NCBI GenBank assembly: GCA_003152975.1
Contig: PMBP01000446.1
Coordinates: 1 to 8,474 of the forward strand
Direction: 5' to 3'
DNA: 8,474 nt
From: Phycisphaerales bacterium
GTDB lineage: Bacteria > Planctomycetota > Phycisphaerae > Sedimentisphaerales > Anaerohalosphaeraceae
Part shown: positions 1 to 6,662 of the stretch, one piece after another
Layout of the letters: each line of letters starts with the position of its first letter
How positions within the stretch are numbered: position 1 is the stretch's first letter
The notes under the pieces: generated by a model
Told to the model about the DNA's origin: nothing
Seen by the model: only the letters and a program-made list of their open reading frames with translations
Databases searched by the model: none
Program-made: the position numbers and the translations under genes

Positions 1-188
1 TCGCGCGGCCGATCGCCTGGTTCGATCGGCATGTCGTTGACGGTGGCGTAAACCTCAGCGGCTGGATAACCCGGACAACGGGGGCGGTTCTGCGACACCT
101 GCAGACCGGCCAGATCCAGGTCTATGGCGTTTGGTTTGTGGGCGGGGCGTTGATGATCCTACTGATTCTGTGGGCGGGGTGGCGATAA
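1..188 (+). CDS. nuoL: NADH-quinone oxidoreductase subunit L, C-terminal fragment
   Basis: This is the 3' end of a gene cut by the left edge of the window; 61 codons and the TAA stop (186-188) remain, in the frame starting at position 3. NuoL is the largest antiporter-like membrane subunit of complex I and pumps protons. The fragment shows the typical NuoL tail: a VDGGVNLSGW stretch, then GAVLRHLQTGQIQVYGVWF, then a last hydrophobic helix ending in WAGWR. The LRxxQTGxxQxY pattern is characteristic of NuoL C-termini. The stop lies 18 nt before the nuoM start, and the order L-M-N is the standard complex I order. The antiporter core, with its pumping lysines, lies outside the window and cannot be judged. 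Confidence 0.93.
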   Translation, partial: ARPIAWFDRHVVDGGVNLSGWITRTTGAVLRHLQTGQIQVYGVWFVGGALMILLILWAGWR

Positions 189-206
189 TCATGGAGCAAG
201 GTGCCA

Positions 207-1748
207 ATGGGATTGGTTAGCTGGTTAATTGCGATTCCGTTTTTGACGACCCTGGCGATTCTGGCCGTCCCGGCCGGGCGATGGCGCTGGATCCGCTGGA
301 TTGCGGTGACCGGCTGCGGGATCCATCTGGTCCTGACGGTCGTCGTGACCTGGCTGTTCTGGCAACAGGCCTCGGCCGATGTCGCGGCGATGAAGACGGC
401 CCTGCTGACCAAGCTGTATCTGGTCGAGCAGGTCGAGTGGTTCCGTTCCCTGGGAATCGAATACTTTGTCGGGATCGACGGCATCTCGATGGTAATGGTG
501 ATCTTGACATCGGTCATCATCTTCACGGGCGTGTTAGCGAGCTGGTATGTCGAAACGCGAACGAAAGAATTCTTCGTGCTCCTGCTGACGCTGGTCACGG
601 GCGTGTTCGGGGTGTTCGTCAGCTTCGACCTGTTCCTGTTCTTTATGTTCTACGAACTGGCCGTGCTACCGATGTACCTGTTGATCGGCATCTGGGGTAC
701 CGGTCCCAAGGAATACTCGGCCATGAAGCTGACACTGATGCTGCTGTTCGGCAGCGCGTTTATTCTCGTCGGTTTCCTTGCCCTCTACCATGCCTCCGGG
801 ATGCATTCATTCAACCTGCTCAAGCTGGCCCAGGCGAATTTTTCCGGCGAGTTTCAGCGGTGGGTCTTCCCGATGATCTTCGTGGGCTTCGGCGTGCTCG
901 GGGCATTGTATCCGCTGCATACCTGGTCGCCGGACGGCCACAGTTCAGCTCCGACGGCCGTCTCGATGCTGCATGCGGGCGTGCTGATGAAACTGGGCGG
1001 CTACGGCGCACTGCGGATCGCCGTTTATCTGTTGCCGGAAGGCGCCAAGGATTGGGGTTTGTTCTTCATGGCCCTGACGACGGTCAACATCCTTTACGGT
1101 TCCTTCGGCGCGATCATGCAGCGGGACCTGAAGTACTTTACGGCCTATTCGTCGGTCAGCCACTGCGGTTTTGTGCTGTTCGGCGTGGCGGCCCTGAACC
1201 TGATGGCGCTCAAGGGCGCGGTGCTTCAGATGTTCAGCCACGGGATCATGACGGGCCTGTTTTTCGGACTGATCGGGATGGTGTACGGCCGGACCCACAC
1301 ACGGAACATCGACGAGATGGGCGGTATTGCCCGAAGGATGCCCTGGCTGGCGGTAATGTTCTATATCGCGGGCCTGGCCAGTCTGGGATTACCCGGCTTG
1401 TCGGGATTCATTGCGGAGTCCCATGTGTTCCTCGGTGGCTTTTTCGGTAATAGTTGGACGAATATAACCGTGATGCGGGTCCTGACGATTCTGGCCACGA
1501 TGTCGATCGTCGTGACGGCGGTGTATGTCCTCCGCGGCCTAGCGAAGGTCTTTTTCGGCCCCATCCGCAACAGCCACTTTGAGCATCTCGACGACGCTAA
1601 GTTGCCCGAACGGATTTCGACGGGGGTGCTGGCAGTTGTGCTGGTTGTGGCCGGTGTGGCTCCGTGGTTACTGATTAATATGATCGAAGGGGCCCTGATG
1701 CCGATTTTTAATCGACTTAACGGTTCGATTGCCATGACGGGTTTTTGA
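207..1748 (+). CDS. nuoM: NADH-quinone oxidoreductase subunit M
   Basis: This 513-residue, highly hydrophobic protein of about 14 membrane helices is of normal NuoM length. It is one of the three Mrp-antiporter-like proton channels of complex I. The TM5 glutamate is present in FFMFYELAVLPMYLLIGIWG (E150), the TM8 lysine in HAGVLMKLGGYGALR (K262), and the TM12 acidic residue in GLPGLSGFIAES (E404). The usual TM7 lysine is not: where E. coli reads AVKMPAVPFH, this protein reads GVLGALYPLH, with L231 at the lysine position. I chose ATG at 207 because GGAG at 193-196 lies 10 nt upstream. A GTG at 201, two codons earlier, is only 4 nt from GGAG and less likely. The gene sits 18 nt after nuoL and 19 nt before nuoN, so it is probably cotranscribed with both. 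Confidence 0.96.
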   Translation: MGLVSWLIAIPFLTTLAILAVPAGRWRWIRWIAVTGCGIHLVLTVVVTWLFWQQASADVAAMKTALLTKLYLVEQVEWFRSLGIEYFVGIDGISMVMVILTSVIIFTGVLASWYVETRTKEFFVLLLTLVTGVFGVFVSFDLFLFFMFYELAVLPMYLLIGIWGTGPKEYSAMKLTLMLLFGSAFILVGFLALYHASGMHSFNLLKLAQANFSGEFQRWVFPMIFVGFGVLGALYPLHTWSPDGHSSAPTAVSMLHAGVLMKLGGYGALRIAVYLLPEGAKDWGLFFMALTTVNILYGSFGAIMQRDLKYFTAYSSVSHCGFVLFGVAALNLMALKGAVLQMFSHGIMTGLFFGLIGMVYGRTHTRNIDEMGGIARRMPWLAVMFYIAGLASLGLPGLSGFIAESHVFLGGFFGNSWTNITVMRVLTILATMSIVVTAVYVLRGLAKVFFGPIRNSHFEHLDDAKLPERISTGVLAVVLVVAGVAPWLLINMIEGALMPIFNRLNGSIAMTGF

Positions 1749-1767
1749 TAAGGGATTTGGAACCGAA

Positions 1768-3198
1768 ATGATTTTTCTACCGGAACTGATTGTGGTTGCC
1801 TGTGCGGTCGGGGTGCTGGCGGCCGATCTTTGGATCGACGAACGCCGCCGGGTAATCCTTGCGCCGATGGCGGCTCTGGGGCTTGCGGCGGCGATGGTGG
1901 CTTTGATTGTTGCCGTCCCGCAGAACGGCTCGACCCTCGGCGGCCGGTTTGCGGTGGACCCGGTCGGCTGGTGGTTCAAGGTTTTCTTCCTGCTGTCGGG
2001 ACTGATTACCATCCTGCTGTCGCTGGATCTGCTGGACGGCCGGGTCGGCGTGAGGATGCGGGGAATCGGTTTTCGCGGGGAATACTACACGGTCCTGCTG
2101 GCGACGATTCTGGGGATGATGGTCTTGGTCTCGGCGCGGGACCTGATTACCCTGTATGTCAGCTTAGAGTTGGCAACGCTTCCCCTTTTCGTGCTGGCGG
2201 CCTGGCGCAGGGACAACGCCCAGTCCGGTGAGGCGGGAATGAAGTATGTGATCTTCGGTGCGATGGCGTCGGCCTGCATGCTGTACGGCCTGGGGCTGCT
2301 CTACGGCCTGACGGGCAGCACGGCCCTGTCGGCAATCGATCACCAGCTTCGCGACATACCGGCTTTCTGGCTGGCAGCGGCGATGCTGACGGCTGGGATT
2401 GGTTTTAAGCTGACAATCGTGCCGTTCCATTTCTGGGCGGCGGATGTCTATCAGGGTGCTCCGGCCCCGGTTACGGCCTACCTATCGGTGGCGTCCAAGG
2501 GGGCGGGACTGGCCTTCGCCTTCCAGATTCTCTACCGTATGTTGGATGGTTGGGTGGCCCAGGCCGCGGCGGGCGTGGCGGTATTCGCCGCCGTGACGAT
2601 GACCCTCGGCAACACCGTCGCCATCGTGCAGAATAACATCAAGCGGTTTATGGCCTTCAGCGCCATCTCGCAGGCTGGTTACTTGATCATGGGCTTTGTC
2701 GGCGGACTGGCCGAAGGCGTACCGGCGATGCTGTTCTATCTTCTCGTGTATGCGGTGACGAACCTGGCCGTCTTTGCCTGCATCGTCTGGTTCAGTAACC
2801 AGACCGGCAAGGAGCAGATCGAAGATTATCGCGGCCTTTCGCGGACCAATCCGCTGATTGCGCTGGCGATGATGCTGGGCCTGTTCAGCCTGGCGGGAAT
2901 CCCGCCGCTGTCGGGCTTTGTCGGTAAGTTCTTCCTGTTCAGCATTGCCTCGAAGGCCGGGTACCACTGGCTGGTCGCCGTGGCCGCGGTAAACTCGACG
3001 ATCTCGTTGTATTATTACCTGCGGATCGTGCGGCAGATGTACATCGAGCCGGCCGACGAAGGAGCAACACGGTTGCCGATCACACCGACGCTGGCCGTGA
3101 CCCTGGTGGTCCTTTCCGCCGCCCTGGTCCTGATGGGGATCATTCCCTCGCTGTACGAAACCATTTCTGCACAAACCCTGACCTGGCTGCCTCGCTGA
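1768..3198 (+). CDS. nuoN: NADH-quinone oxidoreductase subunit N
   Basis: This 476-residue polytopic membrane protein is the third antiporter-like subunit of complex I and usually the last gene of a nuo operon. The key charged residues of a working proton channel are visible: E134 in YVSLELATLPLFVLAAW (TM5), K214 in GIGFKLTIVPFHFWAADVYQ (TM7), K244 in YLSVASKGAGLAF (TM8) and K387 in PLSGFVGKFFLF (TM12). The NNIKRFMAFSAISQAGY stretch near 289-305 is also typical of NuoN. Length is close to the family norm of about 480. The ATG at 1768 follows nuoM by 19 nt; the Shine-Dalgarno is weak (AAGGGA at 1750-1755, 12 nt away), which suggests coupling to nuoM translation. No nuo gene follows, so this is the end of the complex I locus here. 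Confidence 0.96.
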   Translation: MIFLPELIVVACAVGVLAADLWIDERRRVILAPMAALGLAAAMVALIVAVPQNGSTLGGRFAVDPVGWWFKVFFLLSGLITILLSLDLLDGRVGVRMRGIGFRGEYYTVLLATILGMMVLVSARDLITLYVSLELATLPLFVLAAWRRDNAQSGEAGMKYVIFGAMASACMLYGLGLLYGLTGSTALSAIDHQLRDIPAFWLAAAMLTAGIGFKLTIVPFHFWAADVYQGAPAPVTAYLSVASKGAGLAFAFQILYRMLDGWVAQAAAGVAVFAAVTMTLGNTVAIVQNNIKRFMAFSAISQAGYLIMGFVGGLAEGVPAMLFYLLVYAVTNLAVFACIVWFSNQTGKEQIEDYRGLSRTNPLIALAMMLGLFSLAGIPPLSGFVGKFFLFSIASKAGYHWLVAVAAVNSTISLYYYLRIVRQMYIEPADEGATRLPITPTLAVTLVVLSAALVLMGIIPSLYETISAQTLTWLPR

Positions 3199-3316
3199 GA
3201 CGGCCAGCGGTTGTCTGCCCTCACCCCATTCGGATTCTTATAGACAATCATTCAGTTTTGCTTATAGTATTTTGCTGAGGATTCGGTACCAAAACCGGAT
3301 GAAACGCAAGGACCTC
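3199..3316 (+). other. Intergenic gap between nuo and rnf loci
   Basis: This gap of about 118 nt is the longest non-coding stretch in the window. Its first part continues the GC-rich composition of nuoN and shows no convincing terminator. From about 3231 it becomes AT-rich and contains a promoter candidate. It also holds in-frame upstream starts (TTG 3272, ATG 3299) of the following gene, which I consider less likely than ATG 3317. If ATG 3299 is used, the gap shrinks to 100 nt. Confidence 0.6.
3241..3268 (+). promoter_or_regulatory. Sigma70-like promoter candidate for the rnf operon
   Basis: TAGACA at 3241-3246 matches the -35 consensus TTGACA at 5 of 6 positions, and TATAGT at 3263-3268 matches the -10 consensus TATAAT at 5 of 6. 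The spacer is 16 nt, near the 17 nt optimum. It lies in the only AT-rich part of an otherwise GC-rich region, directly before the first gene of the Rnf cluster. The predicted transcription start is around 3275, which would exclude the TTG at 3272 as a start codon. The position supports it, but a match of this quality in AT-rich DNA can arise by chance and the organism's sigma factor preferences are unknown. Confidence 0.5.
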
Positions 3317-3637
3317 ATGCACAGCCATCAACAGAATGAATTGTGTTCAAGTTGCGGACAGCGATCCTCCTGCGGCAGCGTCTATCAGAAGCTGGGAGCC
3401 GCGCGGGGGCCTTCGGTCCTCGGAAAGTCCCTGATTGCGTTCGTTCTTCCGATTGTGCTGTTTCTTTTGGCCTTGGCGGCCAGTGACCGTCTGTTCCGGG
3501 GCCGGATCGAGAATACTGATCTGCGAATGCTGGCGGGGATCCTTCCGTCGTTGGCGGTCAGTATCGCTGGCGTCGGGGCGGCCCGACGGATCTTTTTGTC
3601 CCGGGCCGGATGTGACAGGCAAGGAGAGCCATCATAA
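3317..3637 (+). CDS. Short RseC/MucC-like cysteine membrane protein
   Basis: The predicted protein has 106 residues from ATG 3317 (112 from ATG 3299). Near the N-terminus it carries CSSCGQRSSCGS, a C-x2-C-x5-C pattern like that of the RseC/MucC (SoxR-reducing system) family. Two hydrophobic segments follow, around IAFVLPIVLFLLALAAS and MLAGILPSLAVSIAGVGAA, then a basic tail. This matches the C-terminal half of RseC; the N-terminal domain of roughly 60-70 residues is missing. RseC works with the Rnf-like Rsx complex in E. coli to keep SoxR reduced, and RseC-like genes are known beside rnf clusters, so context supports the call. A role in assembling or maturing the Rnf complex is inference. AAGGA at 3308-3312 is 4 nt before ATG 3317. 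The TAA overlaps the proposed rnfC ATA start as ATAA. Confidence 0.7.
   Translation: MHSHQQNELCSSCGQRSSCGSVYQKLGAARGPSVLGKSLIAFVLPIVLFLLALAASDRLFRGRIENTDLRMLAGILPSLAVSIAGVGAARRIFLSRAGCDRQGEPS
3621..3626 (+). promoter_or_regulatory. rnfC ribosome binding site that decides an unusual start
   Basis: AAGGAG is a near-perfect Shine-Dalgarno sequence. In the rnfC frame the codons after it are GCC, ATC (3631) and ATA (3634), then codons for the conserved RnfC N-terminus; no ATG, GTG or TTG occurs until 3694. Spacing to ATA 3634 is 7 nt, which is optimal, and to ATC 3631 it is 4 nt. The site therefore supports initiation at ATA or, less well, at ATC. Confidence 0.7.
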
Positions 3638-4998
3638 AAACTCAAAGTATAGGTACCTTTCCCGGCGGGATTCATCCGCCGGAGTACAAAGAGTTGACGC
3701 AGGATCGCCCGATCGAGGTCGTGCCTCATCCCGAAGCGGTGGCGATCCTGCTTAGTCAGCACACCGGCGCGATATGCAAGCCGCTGGTGAACAAACGCGA
3801 TCGCGTGACGGTCGGCCAGATGATCGGCAAGGCCGATGCCTTCATCTCGGCCCCGGTCCATTCGCCGGTAGCGGGCATCGTTAAGGATATCGCGCTGCAG
3901 TCGCACGCGGTTCTCGGTCGCGAGTTGGCGGTGATCATCGAGACCGATCCGCAGGCGGATACCGCGATCTTGCCGGCCTGCGACCACTTCAAGGCGAGCT
4001 TTGACGAGTCGGCCTGGTCGGCCGAGCAGATCTGCGACGCCGTCCGCAATGCGGGGATCGTGGGGATGGGCGGGGCGGGATTCCCCACGCCGGTTAAGAT
4101 CGAACCCAATCCAAAGATGCCCCGGGATACTCTGATCATCAACGCCTGCGAGTGTGAGCCGTATATCACCTGCGATTATCGCGTGATGCTCGAATGGACG
4201 CACCAGGTCATCGCGGGAATCAAGCTGGCTCGAAGGGTATTGGGCTGCAAACGGGTGATCATCGGCATCGAAGACAACAAGCCCCGCGCCGCCGAGGTAC
4301 TGCGTGAGGTAATCGGTCCGGCAGGCGAAATAGAAGTGGTAATTGTAAAGACAAAATATCCGCAGGGTAGCGAGCGACAGCTCATCCGATCGTTGCTGGG
4401 CCGTACTGTGCCGACCGGTGGCATTCCACCGATGATCGGCTTGTGCGTACTGAATGTCCAGACCTGTGCGGCGATCGCCGAGGGGGTGGTCCTGCAGCGG
4501 CCCCTGACTCACCGTGTGGTGACGATCGCCGGCCGGGCCATCGCCAAGCCCGGCAACTATTATGTCCCCATCGGCATGGCCGTTGGTGATCTGGTCCAGC
4601 ATTGCGGCGGACTGACGGATCCGGCCGCCCGGGTGATCCTCGGCGGGCCAATGATGGGCATGGCGATTGCGGATCTGTCCACGCCGATCACCAAGACCTC
4701 TGGCGCATTGACCTTTCTGACTCGGCAAGAGGTTACCGAGGCCAAGTTCCAGCAGCGGCAGACCGCCTGCATCCGCTGCGGTCGATGCCTGACGGTCTGC
4801 CCGGAGCACCTGAATCCGACGCGGATCGCCCACGCGGTCAAGGCCGCAAAGATGGACATCGCCCAGGACTACTACCTGACGGCCTGCATCGATTGTGGAT
4901 GCTGCAGCTATGTCTGTCCGGCCAAGATTGAGTTGACCGGATACATCAAAACCGGCAAGGTTCTGTTGGCGCGGCAAAAGAAAACAATCCCGTCGTAA
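3634..4998 (+). CDS. rnfC: Rnf electron transport complex subunit RnfC
   Basis: RnfC is the peripheral NAD(H)-binding subunit of Rnf. From ATA 3634 the protein has 454 residues, the short form without the repeat-rich tail of E. coli RsxC. Visible in order are TFPGGIHPPEYK (8-19), the nucleotide/FMN loop GMGGAGFPT (144-152), NACECEPYITCDYR just after it, KYPQGSERQL, and two [4Fe-4S] ferredoxin motifs: CIRCGRCLTVCP (Cys 379, 382, 385, 389) and CIDCGCCSYVCP (Cys 418, 421, 424, 428). The FPGGIHPP motif is conserved in the family, yet it precedes the first conventional start (TTG 3694), so I extend the gene to ATA 3634, backed by AAGGAG at 3621-3626 and by an ATAA overlap with the upstream stop. 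An automatic annotation would probably give 3694-4998 (434 residues). Function is certain; the start is not. Confidence 0.93.
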   Translation: MKTQSIGTFPGGIHPPEYKELTQDRPIEVVPHPEAVAILLSQHTGAICKPLVNKRDRVTVGQMIGKADAFISAPVHSPVAGIVKDIALQSHAVLGRELAVIIETDPQADTAILPACDHFKASFDESAWSAEQICDAVRNAGIVGMGGAGFPTPVKIEPNPKMPRDTLIINACECEPYITCDYRVMLEWTHQVIAGIKLARRVLGCKRVIIGIEDNKPRAAEVLREVIGPAGEIEVVIVKTKYPQGSERQLIRSLLGRTVPTGGIPPMIGLCVLNVQTCAAIAEGVVLQRPLTHRVVTIAGRAIAKPGNYYVPIGMAVGDLVQHCGGLTDPAARVILGGPMMGMAIADLSTPITKTSGALTFLTRQEVTEAKFQQRQTACIRCGRCLTVCPEHLNPTRIAHAVKAAKMDIAQDYYLTACIDCGCCSYVCPAKIELTGYIKTGKVLLARQKKTIPS

Positions 4999-5035
4999 CT
5001 GAAATCGGATAATACAAGGATACAAAGGCGTATTC

Positions 5036-6043
5036 ATGCTGAGTAAAATAACCGTAGCCCCGGCCCCGCATATCGCCAGGTCGCATTCGACGCAGAGCAT
5101 CATGCTCGATGTGATCCTGGCCCTGTGCCCGGCGATGCTGGCGGGGATGTGGCTCTTTCACCACTTCGCCGTGGTTCTGCTGATCGCCTGCATCGGCTCG
5201 TGCATGCTCACCGAATGGGCCTGCAACTGGATCCGCCGCAAACCCAATTCGCTCGACGACCTCAGTGCGATGGTCTCCGGCATCCTGCTGGCCATGTCCC
5301 TGCCGCCGGCGTTGCCCTACTGGGCGGCGATCATCGGCAGCGTGTTTGCCATCGCGGTCGGCAAGATGGTCTTCGGCGGCCTGGGTTGTAATGTTTTCAA
5401 CCCGGCGATGATCGGGCGTGCGTTCCTGACGGCATCCTTCGGGACCCTGATGACGACCTGGACGGTTCCTGCGACGATGGATGCCCAAATGCCCACCCTT
5501 CGGCCGGATGCGGCCATCGCGACCACGCAGGCGACGCCGCTGGCCTGGAGCAAAGAGGCCATCAAGGGCAAGACCGACGCATCGGTTGTGGCGGCCCAGC
5601 GATGGGATTCATTTGTCGGCCAGGTCGGCGGGTGTCTGGGCGAAACCAGCGCCCTGGCCATGCTGATCGGCGGAGCGTACTTGCTTATCCGCGGAACGAT
5701 CAGTTGGCAGATTCCCGTCTCGGCGCTATTGGCCGCGGCGGTCTGTGCGACGATCGGGTTTCTCATCAACCCGGCCCGGTACATGTCGCCGGACCTGCAC
5801 ATCCTGACCGGCGGCCTGCTGATGGGCGTGTTCTTTATCGCGACCGACCCGGTCACGGCGCCGCTGAGCGGACGGGGGATGCTGATCTTCGGGGCCGGCG
5901 TGGGGGGGCTGACGATGCTGATCCGCATGGTTGGCGAGTACCCCGAGGGCGTGATGTATGCGGTGTTGATCATGAACGCCTTTACGCCGCTGATCGATCG
6001 ATTCTGCAAGCTGATTCCTGCCGGAGGGAAGGTCAATGGGTAA
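5036..6043 (+). CDS. rnfD: Rnf electron transport complex subunit RnfD
   Basis: RnfD is an integral membrane subunit related to NqrB that carries covalent FMN and forms part of the ion-translocating core. The protein has 335 residues with multiple hydrophobic helices. Recognisable family stretches are SLDDLSAMVSGILLAMSLP (72-90), GGLGCNVFNPAMIGRAFL (114-131), and FFIATDPVTAPLSGRG (266-281) with D271. The flavinylation region is ATTQATPLAW (162-171), with T167 the likely phosphoester-linked threonine; the usual Gly of SGAT is Gln here (Q165). The start ATG 5036 has AAAGG at 5024-5028, 7 nt upstream. It lies 37 nt after rnfC and overlaps rnfG by 8 nt. Confidence 0.95.
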   Translation: MLSKITVAPAPHIARSHSTQSIMLDVILALCPAMLAGMWLFHHFAVVLLIACIGSCMLTEWACNWIRRKPNSLDDLSAMVSGILLAMSLPPALPYWAAIIGSVFAIAVGKMVFGGLGCNVFNPAMIGRAFLTASFGTLMTTWTVPATMDAQMPTLRPDAAIATTQATPLAWSKEAIKGKTDASVVAAQRWDSFVGQVGGCLGETSALAMLIGGAYLLIRGTISWQIPVSALLAAAVCATIGFLINPARYMSPDLHILTGGLLMGVFFIATDPVTAPLSGRGMLIFGAGVGGLTMLIRMVGEYPEGVMYAVLIMNAFTPLIDRFCKLIPAGGKVNG

Positions 6044-6662
6044 TCACATCCGCCTGTTCATCCGGGAAAGCTGGTTGCTAATCGTCTCGTCGTTTCTGTT
6101 CGGTCTGCTGCTGGCCGTTACCGATGCGGCCTGGTCGCCGCAGATCAAGCAAAACGAGCTCAATAAATTCAATAAACTGGCTGCCGGCCTGTTCAACAAG
6201 GAAGGCACGACATTCGAGCAGGTCCCGGACATTGCCCTCGACAAGGGGAAAGGCCAGAAGATCCCCGTCGATGTCAACAAGGCCGTGCTGGACGGCCGAT
6301 GCATCGGCTGGGCCTTTGTGGCCGAGGGTAACGGATTCGCCGGGCCTATCCGGCTGGTCGTGGCGACCGACGCCGGTTTTGAAAAGATTCAGGGATTCGG
6401 CGTTCTTGCCTGCAGCGAAACGCCGGGCTTCGGCGACAAGATCAAAATCAAGGACGGGTTCTACCAGAAACAATATCAGGACGCGCCGGTGGCTCCGTTT
6501 TCGCTGACCAAAGCGGGTGATCCCAGTGCGATCGACTCGACCATCATAGCGATTACCGGCGCGACGGTGACCAGCGAGGCGGTCGTGACGATCTTCAACC
6601 GGTATGCCGTCGCGATTCAAATGCAACTGAAGGCAAAGGGGCTGCTAACGCATGGCCAATGA
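6036..6662 (+). CDS. rnfG: Rnf electron transport complex subunit RnfG
   Basis: RnfG is the NqrC-like, membrane-anchored flavoprotein subunit whose soluble FMN-binding domain carries covalent FMN outside the cytoplasmic membrane. The protein has 208 residues: a short basic N-terminus, one membrane helix at about 12-30 (SWLLIVSSFLFGLLLAVTD), then the FMN-binding domain. Conserved stretches include GFAGPIRLVVATD (100-112) and SETPGFGDKI (127-136). The flavinylation motif TGATVTSEAV is intact, with T177 the expected FMN acceptor attached by an ApbE-type transferase (no apbE is in the window). The start ATG 6036 overlaps the rnfD stop by 8 nt and has a strong Shine-Dalgarno, GGAGG at 6023-6027, 8 nt upstream. 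The 3' end overlaps rnfE by 11 nt, consistent with translational coupling. Confidence 0.95.
   Translation: MGNHIRLFIRESWLLIVSSFLFGLLLAVTDAAWSPQIKQNELNKFNKLAAGLFNKEGTTFEQVPDIALDKGKGQKIPVDVNKAVLDGRCIGWAFVAEGNGFAGPIRLVVATDAGFEKIQGFGVLACSETPGFGDKIKIKDGFYQKQYQDAPVAPFSLTKAGDPSAIDSTIIAITGATVTSEAVVTIFNRYAVAIQMQLKAKGLLTHGQ

Noticed and set aside
281..1450. A 389-codon frame overlapping nuoM on the same strand
   Set aside because: It is a frame shadow of nuoM: an Arg/Gly/Pro-rich translation with no hydrophobic or domain pattern and no ribosome site.
3193..3209. Possible hairpin CGCTG-agacggc-CAGCG at the nuoN stop as a terminator
   Set aside because: The stem is only 5 bp, it overlaps the coding end, and no T-run follows, so it does not qualify as an intrinsic terminator.
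5011..5034. Inverted AATAC/GTATT ends and tandem ATACAAGG/ATACAAAGG before rnfD, perhaps a switch hiding the ribosome site
   Set aside because: The stem is 5 bp of mostly A-T pairs with a 14-nt loop, so it is unstable; the tandem likeness is short and can be chance.
3385..5103. A 572-codon open frame on the minus strand opposite the RseC-like gene and rnfC
   Set aside because: It lies wholly antisense to genes with clear family motifs, its translation is low-complexity-like with many Arg/Asp/His, and no family is recognisable. Long antisense frames are expected from GC-rich codon use.
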